Shown one piece after another: positions 7,477-10,558 of a DNA stretch of 10,558 nucleotides. Numbering within the stretch: position 1 is the first letter of the stretch; every line of letters begins with the position of its first letter. The translations under genes and the position numbers were made by a program. Below the pieces are notes generated by a model. It searched no databases. It worked only from the letters and a program-made list of their open reading frames with translations, and was not told the DNA's origin. Source of the stretch: Crenotrichaceae bacterium (lineage in GTDB: Bacteria; Pseudomonadota; Gammaproteobacteria; Methylococcales; DRLZ01). The DNA is taken from assembly GCA_011322755.1 (NCBI GenBank), contig DRLZ01000275.1:1-10558 (forward strand), written 5' to 3'.

Positions 7477-7771
7477 GGCATTGGCCGTAGTATGTTGTAT
7501 TTTACTGTTACCAGGCTGTTATGCTCACCACCCGCATAATTTTCATTCACCTGCAGCTGCAGGTGCAGTATTAGGCGCTGTAATTGGTGGCGTTGCAGGG
7601 TATGCGATTGGTGACAGCTATTCTCATAATGGCGTATATCGGAGAGGTTATTATCGTGATGACAATCAGGATTACAGATATCGTCACAGACGTCATCAAT
7701 ATGGTCGCGGTCATGGACGACATCATCGGCATGGTTATCATCGCCGACGACATGGAGGACGTCATCACTAA
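7463..7771 (+). CDS. Small glycine-zipper lipoprotein with His/Arg-rich tail
   Basis: This 102-residue protein is probably a lipoprotein of the cell envelope. A Lys at 5 and a hydrophobic stretch (6-16) lead to a lipobox, LPGC, with the lipidated Cys at 19; the Pro at -2 is less usual but tolerated in known lipoproteins. Residues 31-50, AAAGAVLGAVIGGVAGYAIG, form a glycine zipper able to insert in or pack on a membrane. The rest (51-102) is highly basic and aromatic, with about 11 His and 14 Arg plus many Tyr and Gly, ending in HH. The gene overlaps the fusion gene by 14 bases and closes the operon. Its role is not known: it could aid the outer-membrane pore, bind an anionic polymer, or bind metal. 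Small glycine-zipper proteins are common and often annotated only by that feature. Confidence 0.8.
   Translation: MNTVKALAVVCCILLLPGCYAHHPHNFHSPAAAGAVLGAVIGGVAGYAIGDSYSHNGVYRRGYYRDDNQDYRYRHRRHQYGRGHGRHHRHGYHRRRHGGRHH
7548..7565. repeat. 18-bp perfect palindrome in the lipoprotein gene
   Basis: CACCTGCAGCTGCAGGTG is its own reverse complement. It encodes the SPAAAG part before the glycine zipper, where Ala codons GCA/GCT and Pro CCT favour such a pattern, so coding constraint may explain it. Confidence 0.6.
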
Positions 7772-7884
7772 TACTGTATTCGGCATTAGCAGGTTAGAAT
7801 GAATGTTGTTGTCGCTGTGTTAGCATTGCTACGCTAGGCTAGTTATGATGGAAGTCAGCATTATGGTGATGATGTATTGGTTGT

Positions 7885-7906
7885 AAAAACTCAGACTGTC
7901 TTTCTG
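7885..7906 (-). terminator. Weak terminator candidate for the 206-residue protein gene
   Basis: Read on the - strand, CAGA and TCTG can pair across a seven-base loop and are followed after two bases by TTTTT. The stem is only four pairs, so this is a tentative call based on its position about 60 bases past the stop codon. Confidence 0.15.
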
Positions 7907-7913
7907 GTTTGGT

Positions 7914-7932
7914 AACAGTGTGTAACTGTTTT
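7914..7932 (+). terminator. Candidate terminator of the glycan operon
   Basis: AACAGT (7914-7919) and ACTGTT (7925-7930) form a six-pair stem with a five-base loop, running into TTTT (7929-7932). The stem is short and AT-rich and it lies about 140 bases past the last stop codon, so it is a weak candidate. Nothing better is visible between 7772 and 7966, where two convergent gene sets meet. Confidence 0.25.
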
Positions 7933-7966
7933 GTGTGTGCTGATTGTGTCGCAGTAGCGCGATCAT

Positions 7967-8587
7967 TCAAGCCGTTTTTAAATGTTTAAGCAAATCTTTA
8001 TTTTCCCAGATTTCTACCGGCAACCGCTCTTTTGGGATTTGATGCTTCTGATTGACAAGATACTTGTAAATGACCATAAACTTTTCAACCGGAGGTTGGC
8101 GCTTCATGAGTTGATCCGGGTTGTCGAGTCCTTTTTTTGTGATATAGAAAAAAATAGCATGCGCCCATGCCTGATCATATCCAAGTGTTAGGATATTGAA
8201 GTTTTTCTGGAAGCGTTTGTAATTGTTTGATCCGCTGACCACAAACATTGGCGTGTAATATTGTTTTATCTTGCCATTAACAGATTTTCTTTTAATAATG
8301 AATTTCATCTTGATCCCTCTGACGCTGGTTGAATAGAGGGGGCTTGCTCCTTTTTCTTTACAAAGCTTGAACAACTTCCTGGTATATTTATCCTGCTCTT
8401 GTTTCCATACGATTTCCTGTTCCTTTGCCTGTTGCTCCAGTGTATCGATTTCTTGTTGTGGGAGACGCTGGCCGTTGTGTGTAAATGAAAAATAGCGCTG
8501 TTTGAGCTCACCTGATATGGAAACAGCAACCCTGAGGCCGATGAATTTACCTGGATGTTCGTCTTGTTCGTATCTATAAATTGGCAT
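7967..8587 (-). CDS. Unrecognised 206-residue protein with weak AP2-like segment
   Basis: I do not recognise this protein with certainty. It is basic and soluble, with no signal peptide or membrane helix. Residues 13-36 (GKFIGLRVAV, then ELKQRYFSF) form short strands, 45-78 are a charged helix, and 91-152 run strand-strand-strand-helix, with KRFQKNFNILTLGYDQAWAH at 124-143 then AIFFYITKKGL. That layout, a basic beta-sheet ending in a strand and then a helix beginning GYxxAW, resembles AP2-type DNA-binding domains and the arm-binding domains of phage integrases. No recombinase catalytic domain follows: the last 50 residues carry no R-H-R-Y pattern. The start has AGGG seven bases upstream. The gene faces the glycan operon and looks more AT-rich by eye than its neighbours, which may hint at acquired DNA. 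DNA binding is a guess. Confidence 0.7.
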   Translation of the reverse strand: MPIYRYEQDEHPGKFIGLRVAVSISGELKQRYFSFTHNGQRLPQQEIDTLEQQAKEQEIVWKQEQDKYTRKLFKLCKEKGASPLYSTSVRGIKMKFIIKRKSVNGKIKQYYTPMFVVSGSNNYKRFQKNFNILTLGYDQAWAHAIFFYITKKGLDNPDQLMKRQPPVEKFMVIYKYLVNQKHQIPKERLPVEIWENKDLLKHLKTA

Positions 8588-8589
8588 TT

Positions 8590-8637
8590 AATACCCTGTT
8601 GAGATGTTAATCACTTGTGTTAGCGGGTATTGTACCA
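8590..8637 (-). promoter_or_regulatory. Extended -10 promoter candidate with inverted repeat
   Basis: On the - strand, TGGTACAAT (8637-8629) matches an extended -10 element about 40 bases before the start at 8587; no good -35 is seen. AATACCC and GGGTATT (8631-8625 and 8596-8590 on the - strand) are inverted copies: one overlaps the -10, the other holds the Shine-Dalgarno sequence. The repeat could be an operator or an RNA stem that hides the ribosome site. Confidence 0.35.
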
Positions 8638-8778
8638 AATTAGCAGATAAGATAGAGATGACTTTTACAGCGAATCAAATCTGCACAACAGTTTCGTTAT
8701 TAATCTGCTCTGACATTGAAAGTCTGTTAGCTGTCGTCTGTTTTACTGCATTGGTGCGTTCTTATTGTTCAGTAGTCA

Positions 8779-9693
8779 CTATGCACGACAATAACTCGGT
8801 ACCCAGCTGCGCTCAAGAATGCGCGGAGAGATGGTTGAATAATCAAATGCATGCGCATCGGTAATCAAGCGATCCACATCAAACAAAATTGCGATTTCAG
8901 GGATATCGCGTGTAAACATTTTGAAAATCGGTTTAATCATGACTTTTGAAAACCAGACTCCAATTGGTCCCATGAAGTTACGTCGCTGACCGATATGGGC
9001 GCATTCATCAACCATGATTTCATGTAGTAATTCTCTTAATCGGTCACGTGCTTCCGGTTCATCGTCAAGAATTTCACAGATTTTTTCGTCCAGCTGGATA
9101 TAGAAATTCATCCCCATTAACTCGGTTACAAATGCGGGCGGCGACATTAAGGACTCAGGAAAATGAGGGAATATTTCGTAAACCTTGGTTTCAATCGGAC
9201 CGAGTGGTGGAAATTCGATATTCTCCAGATGAAAGGTGTGGAGCATTTCAGTAAATAAACGCACGTGACAGAATTCTTCAGCAAGGTGGACACGGCTGAT
9301 TTTGTCCTTGATGTCTCTGGCTTTATCCACGGCAGGTACGGTATCCCACGCGCCTTTAATACCGTTGAGCTCATGACGCGCAAATTTGTAGATACAGGTC
9401 ATTAACAATGTTTTCTGATCAAGCGTTTTCGGGTCATCAACCAGTTCTACATTATTTCTGTAGAATGCATCCAGGTCGGGAAGGGGTTTTTTTGAACGAA
9501 CCGGGTTGGCTTTAAACTCCTCGCGTTTATTGCGTTTGTTTTCAAGATCCCGGTCTTGCTCATAGATTTTGCCGGCATGTTTTTGAGAAAAATCCCAGTA
9601 AGTCTCAAAATTCTGCTGACGTTGTTCCTGAGTGCATGGGGTGAAGATGGATAACAATGAGTGAGGCTGGGTGTGATTGGTTGTTGTTGCCAT
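8779..9693 (-). CDS. Ferritin-like diiron carboxylate protein
   Basis: This 304-residue soluble, mainly helical protein has the ligand pattern of non-haem diiron enzymes: Glu108 in FARHELNG, Glu140 and His143 in AEEFCH, Glu191 in VTELMG, and Glu230 and His233 in VDECAH, that is E, ExxH, E, ExxH. An extra His at 224 could serve as a seventh ligand, as in the N-oxygenase AurF, although the spacing differs. Such proteins activate O2 for oxygenation, N-oxidation, desaturation or peroxide reduction; which of these applies here cannot be told. It has a good ribosome site (AAAGGGA, five bases before the ATG) and starts 34 bases after apt, so it is probably the last gene of a dxs-apt unit. No signal peptide is present. 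The fold call is fairly sure, the reaction unknown. Confidence 0.78.
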   Translation of the reverse strand: MATTTNHTQPHSLLSIFTPCTQEQRQQNFETYWDFSQKHAGKIYEQDRDLENKRNKREEFKANPVRSKKPLPDLDAFYRNNVELVDDPKTLDQKTLLMTCIYKFARHELNGIKGAWDTVPAVDKARDIKDKISRVHLAEEFCHVRLFTEMLHTFHLENIEFPPLGPIETKVYEIFPHFPESLMSPPAFVTELMGMNFYIQLDEKICEILDDEPEARDRLRELLHEIMVDECAHIGQRRNFMGPIGVWFSKVMIKPIFKMFTRDIPEIAILFDVDRLITDAHAFDYSTISPRILERSWVPSYCRA

Positions 9694-9727
9694 GATTGTC
9701 CCTTTGCTGATAGATCAACACTAATAT

Positions 9728-10246
9728 TTAATCGTAGTTTAACAAACTGTGTACATGGTAATCGAGTAATTTCTGTCGGCCATTTAAGCGGTCGAGTTCG
9801 ATGACGAAAGCACATCCGCTAATCTCGCCACCCAGTTGTTCGATCAGTTGGCAACTCGCAGCCGCAGTTCCACCTGTTGCCAGCACATCATCTACAACAA
9901 GTATACGCTGCCCCTGTGTAATGGCATCGGTATGTGCTTCCAGTGTTGCCGAGCCATATTCCAAATCATACGAAACACTGTGTTTGTCATAAGGAAGTTT
10001 TCCGGGTTTTCTGAGTGGGATAAAGCCTACGCCCAGCTCCCAGGCTGCCAGTGATCCAAAAATAAAGCCGCGTGCCTCCATGCCGGCGACAAGGTCAATC
10101 TTTTGGCCGATAAATGGATGGATGAGCTGGTGAACACTGAGACGCAGTGTATCCGGGTTTTTTGCTAATGGAGTGATATCTTTGAAAACGATACCTGGCT
10201 CCGGAAAATCAGGAATATCCCTGATTTGGGCTTTTAGTCGTTGCAT
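9728..10246 (-). CDS. apt: Adenine phosphoribosyltransferase
   Basis: APT makes AMP from adenine and PRPP in purine salvage, in the cytoplasm. The protein has 172 residues, the usual length. Family marks are FPEPGIVFKDITPL at 14-27, the EARGFIFG stretch at 57-64, RKPGKLP at 79-85 and the PRPP-binding loop VVDDVLATGGTA at 117-128. The start lies ten bases after the dxs stop, and the upstream sequence has no clear Shine-Dalgarno motif, so translation may rely on coupling to dxs. The pairing of dxs and apt has no evident pathway logic and probably reflects shared housekeeping expression. Confidence 0.97.
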   Translation of the reverse strand: MQRLKAQIRDIPDFPEPGIVFKDITPLAKNPDTLRLSVHQLIHPFIGQKIDLVAGMEARGFIFGSLAAWELGVGFIPLRKPGKLPYDKHSVSYDLEYGSATLEAHTDAITQGQRILVVDDVLATGGTAAASCQLIEQLGGEISGCAFVIELDRLNGRQKLLDYHVHSLLNYD

Positions 10247-10256
10247 GTGTTTTTTA

Positions 10257-10558
10257 TCAGGCTTGAATGGCTTGTTTGAGCTGCTGTTTTATCAATGAAA
10301 ATTCCTCAATCCGGGTGCGAACAGTATCGATATCCAGACCAGCCATTGCCAGGCAATCATTGCGCGAGCCATGCTCGATATAGTTATCCGGCAATCCAAG
10401 ATTAAGTACAGGGATCATGACTTTGTTGGCTGCAAGGATTTCGTTGATGCCACTACCTGCGCCACCCTGGACGACATTCTCCTCAATTGTGACCAGAACA
10501 TCATGTTGTTCTGCCATTTGCAGAATCAGTTGCTGATCAAGCGGTTTGATGAAGCGCA
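10257..10558 (-). CDS. dxs: 1-deoxy-D-xylulose-5-phosphate synthase, C-terminal part
   Basis: Only the last 99 codons are inside the window; the gene runs off the right edge. DXS condenses pyruvate and glyceraldehyde 3-phosphate, with thiamine diphosphate, in the first step of the MEP isoprenoid pathway. The segment shows the C-terminal transketolase domain: RFIKPLD at its beginning, EQHDVLVTIEENVVQGGAGS shortly after, then LGLPDNYIEHGSR and a final helix rich in Gln and Leu. All of this agrees with proteobacterial DXS, and the end of the chain appears normal. It is the first gene of the - strand group seen here. Confidence 0.96.
   Translation of the reverse strand, partial: RFIKPLDQQLILQMAEQHDVLVTIEENVVQGGAGSGINEILAANKVMIPVLNLGLPDNYIEHGSRNDCLAMAGLDIDTVRTRIEEFSLIKQQLKQAIQA

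Noticed and set aside
7571..7802. Open frames on both strands across the His/Arg-rich tail
   Set aside because: They arise from the repetitive CAT/GAC-type sequence of the lipoprotein gene and show no domain or credible start.
8604..8864. 86-residue open frame on the + strand
   Set aside because: It overlaps the 3' end of the diiron gene on the opposite strand and has no recognisable domain or good ribosome site.
1..10558. CRISPR arrays, tRNA, rRNA, insertion sequences
   Set aside because: No regularly spaced repeats, cloverleaf-like segments, rRNA signature stretches or transposase motifs were seen on reading both strands.

Overview
The window looks like a chromosomal segment of a Gram-negative bacterium, probably a beta- or gammaproteobacterium. 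The evidence is an outer-membrane beta-barrel with a signal peptide and a C-terminal Phe, a lipoprotein, DXS and APT of ordinary proteobacterial type, and a base composition that by eye is a little under 50% GC. The species cannot be fixed from the sequence.

Left part, + strand, positions 2-7771. Six tightly packed genes read as one operon for making, modifying and exporting a surface or extracellular glycan: an ABC exporter (5' end outside the window), a MurG-like GT-B glycosyltransferase, a polysaccharide deacetylase without a signal peptide, an alginate-export-type outer-membrane barrel, a fusion of a HIGH-type nucleotidyltransferase with an APH/methylthioribose-kinase-like kinase, and a small glycine-zipper lipoprotein with a His/Arg-rich tail. 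Three of the junctions overlap (17, 22 and 14 bases), which suggests translational coupling. The one sizeable gap, 1772-1927, holds a seven-codon ORF behind a strong Shine-Dalgarno sequence, alternative small hairpins and a 12-bp palindrome.

Proposed working order (inference): the fusion enzyme phosphorylates and then nucleotidylates an unknown small alcohol or sugar. The glycosyltransferase builds on a lipid or glycan acceptor in the cytoplasm. The deacetylase trims acyl groups there. The ABC protein moves the product across the inner membrane and the barrel lets it out. The combination of an ABC exporter with an alginate-type pore and a nucleotidyltransferase-kinase fusion is the most promising candidate here for an undescribed system.

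Right part, - strand, positions 10558-7967. This holds the C-terminal end of dxs, then apt, then a ferritin-like diiron carboxylate protein with an E, ExxH, E, ExxH ligand set. These are closely spaced and probably co-transcribed. A separate gene for an unrecognised 206-residue protein with a weak AP2-like C-terminal segment follows, and it converges on the glycan operon. No tRNA, rRNA, CRISPR array or insertion sequence was seen.
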